From contig NZ_CP079216.1 in assembly GCF_019316905.1 (NCBI RefSeq), positions 1,364,001-1,428,000 on the forward strand: a DNA stretch of 64,000 bases, read 5' to 3'. The DNA comes from Tessaracoccus palaemonis (GTDB lineage Bacteria; Actinomycetota; Actinomycetes; Propionibacteriales; Propionibacteriaceae). Every line of letters begins with the position of its first letter. Position 1 is the stretch's first letter. Shown piece by piece: positions 30,028 through 38,969 of the stretch. The notes under the pieces are model-generated. The model was not told where the DNA came from and did not search any database. It saw nothing but the letters and a program-made list of their open reading frames with translations. Made by a program: the position numbers and the translations under genes.

Positions 30028-31470
30028 ATGGCGCGTGACGTGGACCAGATGACCGACGACGAGTGGCTGGACGGCTTCGTCTCGCAGTGGAGTCTGCTGG
30101 CCGACCTGAGCTTCTCCGATCTGGTGCTGTGGAAGGCACTCGACGAGGCCGGCGAGGTGTTCGAGTGCGTGGCCCAGGTGCGCCCGGTGACCGGCCCGAC
30201 GGCGCTCGAGGAGGACATCGTCGGCGAGCGGATCGAGTTCGACGTCGAGCACCAGGTGACGGTCGCGTTCATGACCGGCGAGATCGCCGAGACCGGCGAC
30301 AACCAGCTCAGCGCGGGTATCCCGGTCGACGTGTGGGCGGTGCCGGTACTTCGGCACGGGCGACCCATCGCGGTGGTCGAGCGGCACACGAACCAGATGG
30401 GCATGCGCGCCAACGGCGCGTTCGAGGAGAACTCGCTGCAGATCGCGGACATCCTCACCCGGATGCTCATGCGCGGCGAGTTCCCGCTGGTGCCACCCTC
30501 CGACAAGGCGCTCGCCCCGCGCGCGGCCGACGGTGTCGTGCGGGTCCAGCCGAACGGGACCGTCTCGTACGCGAGCCCGAACGCCGTCACCGGGTTCCGC
30601 CGCCTCGGCGCGGTCGGGGACATCGAGGGTGAGAAGTTCCGCGACCTGATCCGGGTGCTCCGACAGGGTGTCGAGCAGGTCGGGCAGACCGTGGGGGCCG
30701 AGATCGACGGCAGGCTGAGCCTCGAGTTCGACGTCGTCGGGCTGCGCGGCACGTCGATGCGGTTCATGCTGCTGCCGCTGTGGGGTGACCGGACCAGCGA
30801 GGGCATGCTCGTGCTGTGCCGCGACACGACGGATCTGCGTCGACGCGACCGGATGCTCGTCACCAAGGACGCGACCATCCGTGAGATCCACCACCGGGTG
30901 AAGAACAACCTGCAGACGGTCGCGGCGCTGCTGCGCATGCAGTCGCGCAGGCTCGAGTCCGAGGAGGGCAAGGAGGCCCTGCGCGACGCGATGCGACGGG
31001 TGCGGTCCATCGCGATGGTGCACGAGACGCTGAGCTACTCGCTGGTCGAGGAGGTTGCCTTCGACGAGGTGTGCGACAAGATCCTGCGGATGGTCGGCGA
31101 CCTGGCGGCCTCGACCGGGACGGTCCGGGCCGAGCGGATCGGCACCTTCGGAGTGGTGCCGGCCGCGATGGCGACGTCCCTGTCGATGGTGATCACCGAG
31201 CTGTGTCAGAACGCTATCGAGCACGGCCACGCCAGCGCCTCGGGCCGCGTCGAGGTGGTGCCCGAGCGGATCGGCAGCAGGCTGACGATCGAGATCCGCG
31301 ATCAGGGGGTCGGCCTCCCCGAGGGGTTCAAGCTCGGCAGACAGAGCTCGCTCGGGCTGTCGATCATCTCGACGCTCATCAAGGACCTGGACGGGAAGCT
31401 GACTCTCACCAACCGGACGGACGGGCCGGGTACCGTCGCCCGGATCGAGCTGAGGGTGCCGGAGAAGTAG
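30028..31470 (+). CDS. pdtaS: PdtaS-type cytosolic sensor histidine kinase
   Basis: This 480-residue kinase has no membrane segment. The N-terminal GAF-like sensor (~residues 10-145) and a PAS-like region (~165-275) are followed by a HisKA_2 dimerisation domain with the phospho-acceptor motif IREIHHRVKNNLQTVAALL (His288/289). The HATPase_c domain has ITELCQNAIEHG (N box), EIRDQGVGLPEGF (G1) and SLGLSIISTLI. The family phosphorylates PdtaR-type ANTAR regulators that control antitermination; no pdtaR is in this window. In mycobacteria pdtaS also lies next to whiB1, and the same convergent pair is seen here six bases apart. Confidence 0.88.
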   Translation: MARDVDQMTDDEWLDGFVSQWSLLADLSFSDLVLWKALDEAGEVFECVAQVRPVTGPTALEEDIVGERIEFDVEHQVTVAFMTGEIAETGDNQLSAGIPVDVWAVPVLRHGRPIAVVERHTNQMGMRANGAFEENSLQIADILTRMLMRGEFPLVPPSDKALAPRAADGVVRVQPNGTVSYASPNAVTGFRRLGAVGDIEGEKFRDLIRVLRQGVEQVGQTVGAEIDGRLSLEFDVVGLRGTSMRFMLLPLWGDRTSEGMLVLCRDTTDLRRRDRMLVTKDATIREIHHRVKNNLQTVAALLRMQSRRLESEEGKEALRDAMRRVRSIAMVHETLSYSLVEEVAFDEVCDKILRMVGDLAASTGTVRAERIGTFGVVPAAMATSLSMVITELCQNAIEHGHASASGRVEVVPERIGSRLTIEIRDQGVGLPEGFKLGRQSSLGLSIISTLIKDLDGKLTLTNRTDGPGTVARIELRVPEK

Positions 31471-31476
31471 CCGGGG

Positions 31477-31728
31477 TCAGGAGTTGCGCAGGCGGGAGCG
31501 GGCGGCGCGGCGCTTGATGGCGCGTCGCTCGTCCTCGCTCAGGCCGCCCCATACTCCATGGTCCTGGCCGGCCTCCAGTGCCCACGCGAGGCACTGCTCG
31601 CGCACGACACAGCGCCTGCAGATCTTCTTGGCCTCCTCGATCTGGGCGAGCGCGGGGCCAGTGTTGCCGACAGGGAAGAACAACTCCGGATCCTCAGTGA
31701 GGCAGGCGGCCTTGTGGCGCCAATCCAT
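31477..31728 (-). CDS. whiB1: WhiB1-like iron-sulfur transcription factor
   Basis: This 83-residue WhiB protein has the four [4Fe-4S] ligands C9, C37, C40 and C46 in the spacing of mycobacterial WhiB1 (C-x27-C-x2-C-x5-C). Next are the G-V-W-G-G turn (HGVWGGLSEDERR) that packs against sigma-A region 4 and a basic C-terminal tail (KRRAARSRLR) for DNA contact. The start was placed at ATG 31728 (MDWRHKAACL); the longer open frame lacks family sequence. WhiB1 binds the primary sigma factor and its cluster reacts with nitric oxide. It converges with pdtaS. Confidence 0.9.
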   Translation of the reverse strand: MDWRHKAACLTEDPELFFPVGNTGPALAQIEEAKKICRRCVVREQCLAWALEAGQDHGVWGGLSEDERRAIKRRAARSRLRNS

Positions 31729-31788
31729 AGGTGTTCTCCTTCGATAGCTGTACGGGGGATGAAACGACCAGCGGCCGCAAACCAAAGC

Positions 31789-31818
31789 AGGCTACCCCCT
31801 CGCGGGGCTGGTGCGCAA
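31789..31818 (-). promoter_or_regulatory. Candidate SigA promoter of whiB1
   Basis: On the minus strand TTGCGC (31818-31813), an 18-base spacer and TAGCCT (31794-31789) form a plausible primary promoter. It leaves a leader of roughly 55 bases that contains the GAAGGAG ribosome site of whiB1. A perfect TTGACA further upstream (31843-31838) lacks a good partner. Confidence 0.4.
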
Positions 31819-31911
31819 TGGTCCTGGCGCGCTTTCTTGTCAATGAGCCCAACGGTACCAGCGCACCCCAAGGGGCTTGAAGGACTCGGATGCGTTTGGC
31901 ACTCTGGCGGG

Positions 31912-32301
31912 GTGACCCCCGTGCTGCGCCGTCCCCTTCCCGCCACCGCCGTGGCGCTCACCGTCCTCGCGGGACTCGTGATGATCGGGATCGGGGTCGC
32001 TTCGTGGGCGGCCGGCCGGAACTGGCTTGGACTCGGATTCGGGCTCTGGTTGACCGGCTACGGCCTCGTCCAGCTGCTCCTCGCGTGGCGGGTATCCAGG
32101 GGAGGGACCTTCGCTCTGGGCCTGGTGGTCGCGAGTTCGCTGCTGCATGTGTGCGTCCTCGGCAGCTTCATGACTGCGGGGGACAGTGGGCAGCTGATCG
32201 GTTCGCTGCTGCTCGCGCCCTTCGCGCTCGCAACCCTGGTCACCTCGGTGCTGTCGGTGACCAGGGGCGAGCTCGACAAGGCAGTCAGGCAGGACGCCTG
32301 A
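31912..32301 (+). CDS. Small four-helix membrane protein, unknown
   Basis: This ~129-residue protein has four evenly spaced hydrophobic segments (ATAVALTVLAGLVMIGIGVASWAAG; LGLGFGLWLTGYGLVQLLLAW; ALGLVVASSLLHVCVLGSF; SLLLAPFALATLVTSVLS) and a short charged C-terminus. The start was placed at GTG 31912, the first start codon before the hydrophobic core; the open frame runs further 5' through the whiB1 upstream region and that part is not credible. No family is recognised. It is monocistronic and converges with galK six bases downstream. Confidence 0.65.
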   Translation: MTPVLRRPLPATAVALTVLAGLVMIGIGVASWAAGRNWLGLGFGLWLTGYGLVQLLLAWRVSRGGTFALGLVVASSLLHVCVLGSFMTAGDSGQLIGSLLLAPFALATLVTSVLSVTRGELDKAVRQDA

Positions 32302-32307
32302 GGCCGA

Positions 32308-33450
32308 TCACGCCAGGCGGCCGGCGCCCTGGGCGGGAACCGCGGTGAACCACTCGGGGGTGGCGTAGCCGGCCTCGGCGAACGACCTCGCGATGGCCCG
32401 GCCGATCCCGTCGGCCTCACCGGCGTGCGTGAGCGCGATGATGCAGCCCCCGAAACCGCCGCCGGTCATCCGGGCGCCGAGCGCCCCGGCCGACAGAGCG
32501 GTCTCCACTGCCAGGTCGACGGTGGGGACGGTGATCTCGTAGTCGTCGCGCATGGAGGCGTGTGAAGCCGTCAGCAGCGGCGCGAGGCCGGCGAGATCGC
32601 CGGAGCGTCCCACCTCGAGGGCCCTGAGAACCCGCTCATCCTCCGTGACCACGTGGCGCACGCGGCGGCGCATCGTCTCGTCGTCCAGCTTGGCCAGCGC
32701 CGCGTCGAGGTCCGTCACGTCGCGCAGCGCGGGGACCCCCAGCAGGCGGGCGGCCTCCTCGCAGGTCGCGCGGCGGGTGCCGTACTCGCCGTCGACGTGG
32801 CTGTGCGGCGTCTTCGTGTCCAGCACGAGCATCTCGTAGCCCTGCTCCGCCATCGGCAGCGGCACGAGTTCGGTCTCGAGGGAGCGGCAGTCGAGGAACA
32901 GCCCGGCCTCCGCCTGGCACAGGGTGCTGGCGGCCTGGTCGAGGAGCCCGGTCGGCGCGCCGACGTAGGCGTTCTCGGCGACCCGGGCCAGCTTCGCCCG
33001 GTCGATGGGGGCGATGTCCAGCCCGTAGAGATCGCAGTAGGCGGCCACCACGGCGCACTCGATGGCCGCGGAGCTCGACAGGCCGGCGCCCAGCGGGACA
33101 TCGGACGTGAGCACCAGGGTTGCGCCGCCGACGTCGTGCCCGGCCTCACGCAGCGCCCACACGACGCCCGCAAGGTATGCGGACCAGCCCTCCTGGCCGG
33201 GCGCCAGGTCTGACAACGCCAGGTCCACGTCCTCATCGAGCTCGAGCGAGAGCAGCCGCAGCCTGCCGTCGACGCGGCGACCGGCCGCCACGACGGCCTT
33301 CCGCTCGAGGGCGAACGGCAGCACGAAGCCGTCGTTGTAGTCGGTGTGCTCCCCGATCAGGTTGACCCTGCCCGGCGCGTACCAGAGCCCCTCGGGGGCC
33401 TCTCCCGTGACGCCGCGGTACCTCTCGACGATCGCGTCGTAGCCGCTCAT
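32308..33450 (-). CDS. galK: Galactokinase
   Basis: This 380-residue GHMP kinase phosphorylates galactose at C1 (Leloir pathway). The galactokinase signature near residue 22 is GRVNLIGEHTDYNDGFVLPFA, followed by the GHMP ATP loop PLGAGLSSSAAIE and motif 3 ARMTGGGFGGCIIAL. The catalytic Asp sits in GLLDQAAS. The start at ATG 33450 has GGAGGA upstream and shares one base with the stop of the DUF6104 gene (TGATG), so the two are co-translated. No galT or galE is adjacent. Confidence 0.92.
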   Translation of the reverse strand: MSGYDAIVERYRGVTGEAPEGLWYAPGRVNLIGEHTDYNDGFVLPFALERKAVVAAGRRVDGRLRLLSLELDEDVDLALSDLAPGQEGWSAYLAGVVWALREAGHDVGGATLVLTSDVPLGAGLSSSAAIECAVVAAYCDLYGLDIAPIDRAKLARVAENAYVGAPTGLLDQAASTLCQAEAGLFLDCRSLETELVPLPMAEQGYEMLVLDTKTPHSHVDGEYGTRRATCEEAARLLGVPALRDVTDLDAALAKLDDETMRRRVRHVVTEDERVLRALEVGRSGDLAGLAPLLTASHASMRDDYEITVPTVDLAVETALSAGALGARMTGGGFGGCIIALTHAGEADGIGRAIARSFAEAGYATPEWFTAVPAQGAGRLA

Positions 33451-33626
33451 CAGTCCTCCTCGTCGTCGAGTCGGGCAAGCCAGGAGGCAAGCCTCTCGAC
33501 GGGGGTCTCGAATTCGGGATTGAGGTCGACGAAGGTGCGGAGCTGGTCGGCCAGCCACTCGAAGGTGATCTCCTCCTGGCCCCGCCGGTCGATGAGCTCT
33601 TCGAGCCCGCGATCAGTGAAGTACAT
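33450..33626 (-). CDS. DUF6104-family small protein
   Basis: This 58-residue acidic protein begins MYFTDRGLEELIDRRG and contains the segments EEITFEWLADQLRTFVDLNP and PVERLASWLARLDDEED. It matches the small DUF6104 proteins that actinobacteria encode directly downstream of kgd. It starts six bases after the kgd stop, on the same strand, and its TGA overlaps the galK ATG, so kgd, this gene and galK are read as a unit. It is mostly helical with no metal motif. Its function is unknown; its fixed position suggests a role around 2-oxoglutarate metabolism. Confidence 0.82.
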   Translation of the reverse strand: MYFTDRGLEELIDRRGQEEITFEWLADQLRTFVDLNPEFETPVERLASWLARLDDEED

Positions 33627-33631
33627 GGGGG

Positions 33632-36600
33632 TCAGCCTAGCGCCGCGGTCAGCAGCGCCTCCTCCTGGACCTTGTGAACCTTCAGCGAGCCCACGGACGG
33701 CGCGGACGACGCGGGGCGCGTCACCGGCTGCATGGTCAGCTGGTAGTCGGGCAGCACATGCTTCAGGTCCGCGGCGAGGTGTTGGGACAGGAAGGACCAG
33801 GCGCCCTGGTTCGCGGGCTCGTCCTGCACGTACCGCACGTCCGTGACGTGACGGTAGCGCTCCAGGATCCGGGCCAGCGCGTCCGTCGGGAGCGGGTACA
33901 GCCTCTCCAACGACACGATCGCCACCGTGCCGTCGAGCCCCTTCGCCTCGCGCGCCGCGGCCAGGTCCCAGCGGACCTTGCCGGAGCAGAGCACCAGCCG
34001 CTCGACCTTCGACGGGTCCGTGATGGTCGGGTCGTCGAGGGCGGGCTGCCAGGAGCCGGAGGTGAAGTCCTGCGGCATCGACACGGCGTGCTTGTTACGC
34101 AGCATCGACTTCGGTGTGGCGATGATGACCGGCCGGTGGTAGTTGACGTAGGCGTGCTGCCGCAGCAGGTGGAAGTAGCTGGCCGGGGTCGAGGGCTGGC
34201 ACACCGCCAGGGCGTCCTCGGCGCAGAGCTGCAGCCAGCGCTCGATCCGCGCGGAGCTGTGGTCGGGCCCCTGGCCCTCGTAGCCGTGTGGCAGGAGGAG
34301 CACGACGCCGGACTTCTGTGTCCACTTCGCGTTGCCGGCCGCGACGAACTCGTCCGAGATGGTCTGCGCGCCGTTGACGAAGTCGCCGAACTGCGCCTCC
34401 CACAGCACCAGCGCCTCGGGTCGGGCGACGGAGTAGCCGTACTCGAACCCGAGCCCCGCGTACTCGCTGAGCAGGGAGTCCCAGATCTCGAAGCTCGCCT
34501 GGTCCTGCGTGAGGTGCTTGAGCGGGACCCACGACTCGTTGGTGACCCTGTCGACGATCGCGCCGAAGCGCTGTGAGAACGTGCCACGTCGCGTGTCCTG
34601 CCCGGCCATGCGGACCGGGCGACCCTCCATCAGCAGCGACCCGAGCGCGATCATCTCGGCCGTTGCCCAGTCGATCGGCCCGTTCAGGATCGCCTTGGCG
34701 CGGCGCTCCAGCTGAGGCTTGACCTTGGGATGCACCGTGAACCCGTCCGGGAACTGCGTGTGCACCGAGGCGATGGCCTGCAGCATCTCGTCGGTGATCT
34801 CGGTCAGTCGCTCGGCCGGTTTGGTGGGGTAGTAGGGAACGCGACGGTAGTCGTCGTCCTCCCCGTTCACCTCGGCCTGCCGGACCTCCCGGAACACGTG
34901 CTCCAGGCGGTCGCGGAAGCGGTTCATCACGTCTTCGGCGTCCGTCATGGAGATGTCGCCACGACCGATGAGCGACTCGGTGTACAGGCGCCTGGTCGAG
35001 CGCTTCTGCTCGATCAGGTCGTACATGTTCGGCTGCGTGAAGCTCGGGTCGTCGCCCTCGTTGTGACCGCGGCGGCGGTAGCAGACGAGGTCGACGACGA
35101 CGTCGCGACCGAAGCGCTGGCGGTACTCGAATGCCAGGCGGGCGGCCCGGACGCATGAGTCGGGGTCGTCGCCGTTGACGTGCAGCACCGGGGCGCCGAT
35201 GGCCTTGGCGACGTCGGTGCAGTAGGTCGACGACCTCGACTCGGTCGGCGCGGTGGTGAAGCCGACCTGGTTGTTGACGACGACGTGGATCGTGCCACCG
35301 GTCTTGTAGCCCCGCAGCTGGCTCATCTGCATCGTCTCGTAGACGACGCCCTGGCCGGCGAAGGATGCGTCGCCGTGCAGGGTGATCGCCAGCACGGGGT
35401 GCTCGTCGGAGCCGAGCGCGTCCTGCTTGGCGCGTGTGATGCCCTGCAGCACCGGGTTGACGGCCTCGAGGTGCGAGGGGTTCGCCGCCACGGAGGCCTT
35501 GATCGTCGCGCCGGAGTTGGCGACGAACGTGCCCTCGGCGCCGAGGTGGTACTTCACGTCCCCGGTGCCGCTGACGTCGATGACGCCGTCGAACTCCTGG
35601 AAGATCTGCGAGTACTTCTTGCCGACGATGTTCGCGAGCACGTTGAGGCGCCCGCGGTGCGGCATGCCGATGCAGACCTCGTCGATGGAGTCGTCGGCGG
35701 CCTTCTGCGCGATCTCGTCGAGCAGCACGATGAGGGACTCGCCGCCCTCGAGCGAGAAGCGCTTCTGGCCGACGAACTTGGTCTGCAGGAAGGTCTCGAA
35801 GACCTCGGCCTCGTTGAGCTTGTCGAGGGCGTGCATGTGCTCCTCGTGCGTCAGCGGGACGTGCGCGACCTCCATGCGCTCCTGGAACCAGGCGCGCTGT
35901 CGCGGGTCCGAGATGTGCATGTACTCCACCGCGATGGTGCGGCAGTAGGAGTCCTGCAGGATCGCGATGATGTCGCGCAGCGGGAGGTACACCCGCTCCT
36001 GGGCGCCGAAGGTGCCGACGGCGAACTCCCGGTCGAGGTCCCACAGGCTGAGCCCGTGCGTCTCCAGCCGCAGGTCCTCGTGCGAGCGCTGCCGGTACTC
36101 CAGCGGGTCGACGTCGGAGACGAGGTGCCCGAAGGTCCGGTAGGCGTTGACCAGTTCGAGCACGCGGGCCGTCTTGGAGACCTGGGAGTCCCGGTGCGCG
36201 GAGATGTCCGGGCCCCAGCGCAGCGGCTCGTAGGGGATGCGCAGCGACTCGTAGATCGCGTCGTAGAAGCCGTCCTCGCCGAGGAGGAGGCCGTGCATCT
36301 TCTTCAGGAACTCGCCGGACGTGGCCCCCTGGATGACGCGGTGGTCGTAGGTGCTGGTCAGCGTCGTGATCTTGCTGACGGCAAGGTCGGTCATCTTCGA
36401 GGGGCTCATGCCTTGGAACTCGGCCGGGTAGTCGATGTTGCCGACGCCCAGGATCATGCCCTGGCCGTTCATGAGGCGGGGGACCGAGTGGTTGGTGCCG
36501 ATGCCTCCCGGGTTCGTCAGGGAGGCGGTGGTGCCGGCGAAGTCGCTGACCTCCAGCCTGCCCTCGCGCGTCTTCGCGACAACCTGCTCGTAGGCGGCCC

Positions 36601-37405
36601 AGAACTGCGAGAAGGTCAGGTGCTCGCAGCCCTTGATGTTCGGGACGAGCAGCTGGCGGCTGTCGCCCTTCTTCAGATCGATGGCGATGCCGAGGTTGAT
36701 GGCCGGGTTCTCGATGAGGTTGGGCTTGCCGTCGATCACGTCGTACGCGTTGTTCATGTCGGGCATTGCCTTCAGCGCCTGGACCATCGCGTAGCCGATG
36801 AGGTGGGTGAAGGAGACCTTGCCGCCCTTGGATGTGCGCAGGAAGTTGTTGATGAGGGTGCGCTGGTCGATGACGAGTTTCATCGGGACGGCGCGCACCG
36901 AGGTCGCGGTCGGGACGCTCAGGGAGGCGTCCATGTTCTTCGCGGTGCGCATCGGGGCGCCGCGCATGACGGTGTGGCGCGGTGTGGCGTCGCCGGGTTC
37001 GGGGCGCAGCGCCGGATTCGGAGCATTGGCGGAGAGGTTGGCGCCGCTGCCGGGGTTCGTCGGGGTGCCTTCGCCGCCCTTGAGTACCGGCTCGACTGAC
37101 GGTCGGGTCGGCTCGGGCTTCGTCTCCGGGGTGGCGGTCGGGGCCGCTGAGGTGGCCGGCTCGGCCGCCTTCACGGCAGCCGTCGGCTTCGGAGCGGGCG
37201 TCGGCTTCGGAGCGGTCGTCGGAGGGGATGTTGCGGCCTTCTGCGTCGACTCGGAACCCTGGCCCGCCTCCGCGGCGAAGAAGTCACGCCAGGAGGCGTC
37301 CACGGACTGCGGATCGCTCTGGTACGCCTCACGCATCTCGTCGATCAGCCAGGAGTTGGCCCCGAACTCGTCATTGGACTCAGGTGCTGACATGGGAAAC
37401 GCCAC
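33632..37405 (-). CDS. kgd: Multifunctional 2-oxoglutarate metabolism enzyme Kgd (E1o fused to acyltransferase domain)
   Basis: This 1257-residue actinobacterial fusion has four parts. (1) N-terminal helix NSWLIDEMREAYQSDPQSVDASW. (2) Ala/Pro/Thr linker to ~residue 145, without a lipoyl domain. (3) E2-like acyltransferase domain (~150-395) ending in the catalytic STYDHRVIQGATSGEF. (4) Thiamine-diphosphate E1 domain with MPHRGRLNVLANIVG, HGDASFAGQGVVYETMQMSQ and VVNNQVGFTT. It decarboxylates 2-oxoglutarate, working with LpdC and an E2 as a dehydrogenase or giving succinic semialdehyde or 2-hydroxy-3-oxoadipate. Forkhead-domain (GarA/OdhI) control is known for the family. The start is GTG 37405 or ATG 37393; neither ribosome site is ideal. 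Confidence 0.93.
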   Translation of the reverse strand: MAFPMSAPESNDEFGANSWLIDEMREAYQSDPQSVDASWRDFFAAEAGQGSESTQKAATSPPTTAPKPTPAPKPTAAVKAAEPATSAAPTATPETKPEPTRPSVEPVLKGGEGTPTNPGSGANLSANAPNPALRPEPGDATPRHTVMRGAPMRTAKNMDASLSVPTATSVRAVPMKLVIDQRTLINNFLRTSKGGKVSFTHLIGYAMVQALKAMPDMNNAYDVIDGKPNLIENPAINLGIAIDLKKGDSRQLLVPNIKGCEHLTFSQFWAAYEQVVAKTREGRLEVSDFAGTTASLTNPGGIGTNHSVPRLMNGQGMILGVGNIDYPAEFQGMSPSKMTDLAVSKITTLTSTYDHRVIQGATSGEFLKKMHGLLLGEDGFYDAIYESLRIPYEPLRWGPDISAHRDSQVSKTARVLELVNAYRTFGHLVSDVDPLEYRQRSHEDLRLETHGLSLWDLDREFAVGTFGAQERVYLPLRDIIAILQDSYCRTIAVEYMHISDPRQRAWFQERMEVAHVPLTHEEHMHALDKLNEAEVFETFLQTKFVGQKRFSLEGGESLIVLLDEIAQKAADDSIDEVCIGMPHRGRLNVLANIVGKKYSQIFQEFDGVIDVSGTGDVKYHLGAEGTFVANSGATIKASVAANPSHLEAVNPVLQGITRAKQDALGSDEHPVLAITLHGDASFAGQGVVYETMQMSQLRGYKTGGTIHVVVNNQVGFTTAPTESRSSTYCTDVAKAIGAPVLHVNGDDPDSCVRAARLAFEYRQRFGRDVVVDLVCYRRRGHNEGDDPSFTQPNMYDLIEQKRSTRRLYTESLIGRGDISMTDAEDVMNRFRDRLEHVFREVRQAEVNGEDDDYRRVPYYPTKPAERLTEITDEMLQAIASVHTQFPDGFTVHPKVKPQLERRAKAILNGPIDWATAEMIALGSLLMEGRPVRMAGQDTRRGTFSQRFGAIVDRVTNESWVPLKHLTQDQASFEIWDSLLSEYAGLGFEYGYSVARPEALVLWEAQFGDFVNGAQTISDEFVAAGNAKWTQKSGVVLLLPHGYEGQGPDHSSARIERWLQLCAEDALAVCQPSTPASYFHLLRQHAYVNYHRPVIIATPKSMLRNKHAVSMPQDFTSGSWQPALDDPTITDPSKVERLVLCSGKVRWDLAAAREAKGLDGTVAIVSLERLYPLPTDALARILERYRHVTDVRYVQDEPANQGAWSFLSQHLAADLKHVLPDYQLTMQPVTRPASSAPSVGSLKVHKVQEEALLTAALG

Positions 37406-37459
37406 AAACCCCTCTACGTATTCTCAGACGCAGGCTCCTGCGACTGCTTCCCGGGCAGC

Positions 37460-38737
37460 TTACCCACAATCCGACGGGTCGGGAGCGTGTGAACGGCTTG
37501 CCCGCCACGTCAAGCCCGCGGTGTACGCGGTAAGAGAAATCAGGGCGAGATTCCGCAGGACCAGCACCGAGGTCTCCGGGCCGGAGCCCAGCGGGATGGC
37601 CATGATCCCGTAGGCGCCCCACGGATACGTGAACTGCGTCAGGGCCCCCACCAGCACGAACGACACGGCCAGCACCAGGACGTGGCGGCGCAGCCAGCCG
37701 CTGGTGCGCAGCACCAGGAGCGCGGCGACGGGCCCGCCGAGCCAGCAGATGTACTGCGGCGAGAGGGTCTTGTTCGAGATGACCGTGGCCAGCACGACCG
37801 TCAGCACCGCCAGCAGGACCGCCTCGACGACCACCGCCTGCGGAGCCCGCCGCAGGTTGCGGACCAGGCGAACGGTCAGCAGCACCGTTGCCAGGATCGT
37901 GGCCGCGGTCAGCGCAGTGGCCACCTTCAGCATCAGGCCGACCCCCGGACCCTCGAGTTCCAGAGCGTTGTAGTCGGAGAGGAACACGTTCCACGACGGG
38001 TTGTCGGTGAATGTCCGCAGGATCATCAGCGGCATCGCGGGGACCGACTCGATCTGCAGGCCACGCTCGGACTGCCACGTGATCGGCGATGCCGACCTGG
38101 CCCAGCCGCTGGTGATGAGCGACGCTGCCGCCAGCGCCCCGCCGACGACCAGGAAGCCGACCAGCCGTCGCCGCGCGGAGCCGCGCCGCGGGTCGGGGGC
38201 GAGCATGGGGCCGATCAGGAGCGCAGGCCACAGCTTGATCGCGGCTCCGAGCCCGACGAGCCCGCCCGCCACCGCCGGTCGCTTCGCGACCAGCAGGCAG
38301 GCCCACGCGACAAGGGCGGCCGGGATGAGGTCGAAGCGGTACCACAGGATGCCGCCCTGGGCCCCCGTGAACAGGATCCAGAACCAGGCCCCGCCTGCGT
38401 TGCCGCGCCGGTAGAACGTGACGGCGACGACGGCGTCGAGAAGGAGGAAGAACACGGCGTAGACGGGCGTCCAGGTCTGCCAGCCACCACCGAGCGTGTA
38501 AAGCCCCTGCAGGATCCACACGGCCGGCACCGGATACTCGACCATGACGGACGTGTCGCCCTGTTCGAGGAGCTTCCAGAGGTAGTAGCCGTAGTACGAG
38601 ACGTCGTTGGCTACGAAGGCCACCTGTTCGAGACGCAGCGACGCGACGATCAGGATCCTGGTGGCGAGGAATGTGCTGACCAGAGCCACGATCATCGGCA
38701 GATCGGACGAGGCTGGGCGCCGTGGCGCATGGGTCAC
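37460..38737 (-). CDS. GT87-family (DUF2029) membrane mannosyltransferase-like protein
   Basis: This 425-residue polytopic protein has about ten to eleven hydrophobic segments and the GT-C fold layout. After helix 1 comes the loop VANDVSYYGYYLWKLLEQG, with the catalytic-type D-x-x-Y-Y, then VEYPVPAVWILQGLY (the E-Y-P motif of GT87). LWYRFDLIPAALVAWACLL and LGAAIKLWPALLIGPML are also family-typical. Actinobacterial GT87 enzymes use polyprenyl-phosphate mannose or arabinose donors to decorate cell-envelope lipoglycans. The acceptor here is unknown. It lies upstream of kgd and downstream of tRNA-Arg on the same strand. Confidence 0.85.
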   Translation of the reverse strand: MTHAPRRPASSDLPMIVALVSTFLATRILIVASLRLEQVAFVANDVSYYGYYLWKLLEQGDTSVMVEYPVPAVWILQGLYTLGGGWQTWTPVYAVFFLLLDAVVAVTFYRRGNAGGAWFWILFTGAQGGILWYRFDLIPAALVAWACLLVAKRPAVAGGLVGLGAAIKLWPALLIGPMLAPDPRRGSARRRLVGFLVVGGALAAASLITSGWARSASPITWQSERGLQIESVPAMPLMILRTFTDNPSWNVFLSDYNALELEGPGVGLMLKVATALTAATILATVLLTVRLVRNLRRAPQAVVVEAVLLAVLTVVLATVISNKTLSPQYICWLGGPVAALLVLRTSGWLRRHVLVLAVSFVLVGALTQFTYPWGAYGIMAIPLGSGPETSVLVLRNLALISLTAYTAGLTWRASRSHAPDPSDCG

Positions 38738-38771
38738 GAGTTCTTCCTCCTCATGGCCGGCCGTCGGCTGG

Positions 38772-38843
38772 CGCCCCCGCGAGGATTCGAACCTCGGCTC
38801 CCGCCTCCGGAGGGCGGTGCTCTATCCCCTGAGCTACGGGGGC
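38772..38843 (-). tRNA. tRNA-Arg (anticodon CCG)
   Basis: The minus strand folds as a full cloverleaf of 72 bases: acceptor GCCCCCG/CGGGGGC, D arm GCTC-AGGGGATA-GAGC, anticodon arm CCGCC-CTCCGGA-GGCGG with anticodon CCG, a four-base variable loop, T arm CGAGG-TTCGAAT-CCTCG, and discriminator G. The CCA end is not encoded. It reads CGG codons, which are frequent in this GC-rich genome. Confidence 0.96.
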
Positions 38844-38969
38844 CTGCCGTCACCGCTGCGGGCGACGCAGGAAAGGTTAGCACCAAGTCGCAGGGGCTGT
38901 CGCACGGGCGGTGGACGGACCCGGCGCCGATGGGGCGTTACGCGGGGCCTTCTGGCAATCTTGCTCCTT

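Noticed and set aside
31838..31843. Perfect TTGACA on the minus strand upstream of whiB1
   Set aside because: At 16-18 bases downstream there is only CATTGC or similar, so no proper -10 accompanies it. TTGCGC-N18-TAGCCT is a better candidate.
35180..37099. 639-codon plus-strand frame opposite kgd
   Set aside because: Same shadow effect; kgd motifs on the minus strand are unmistakable over the whole length.
38607..38969. N-terminal extension of lysA by 121 codons
   Set aside because: The extension runs antisense through the tRNA-Arg gene and the start of the GT87 gene. The family N-terminus begins near ATG 38970.
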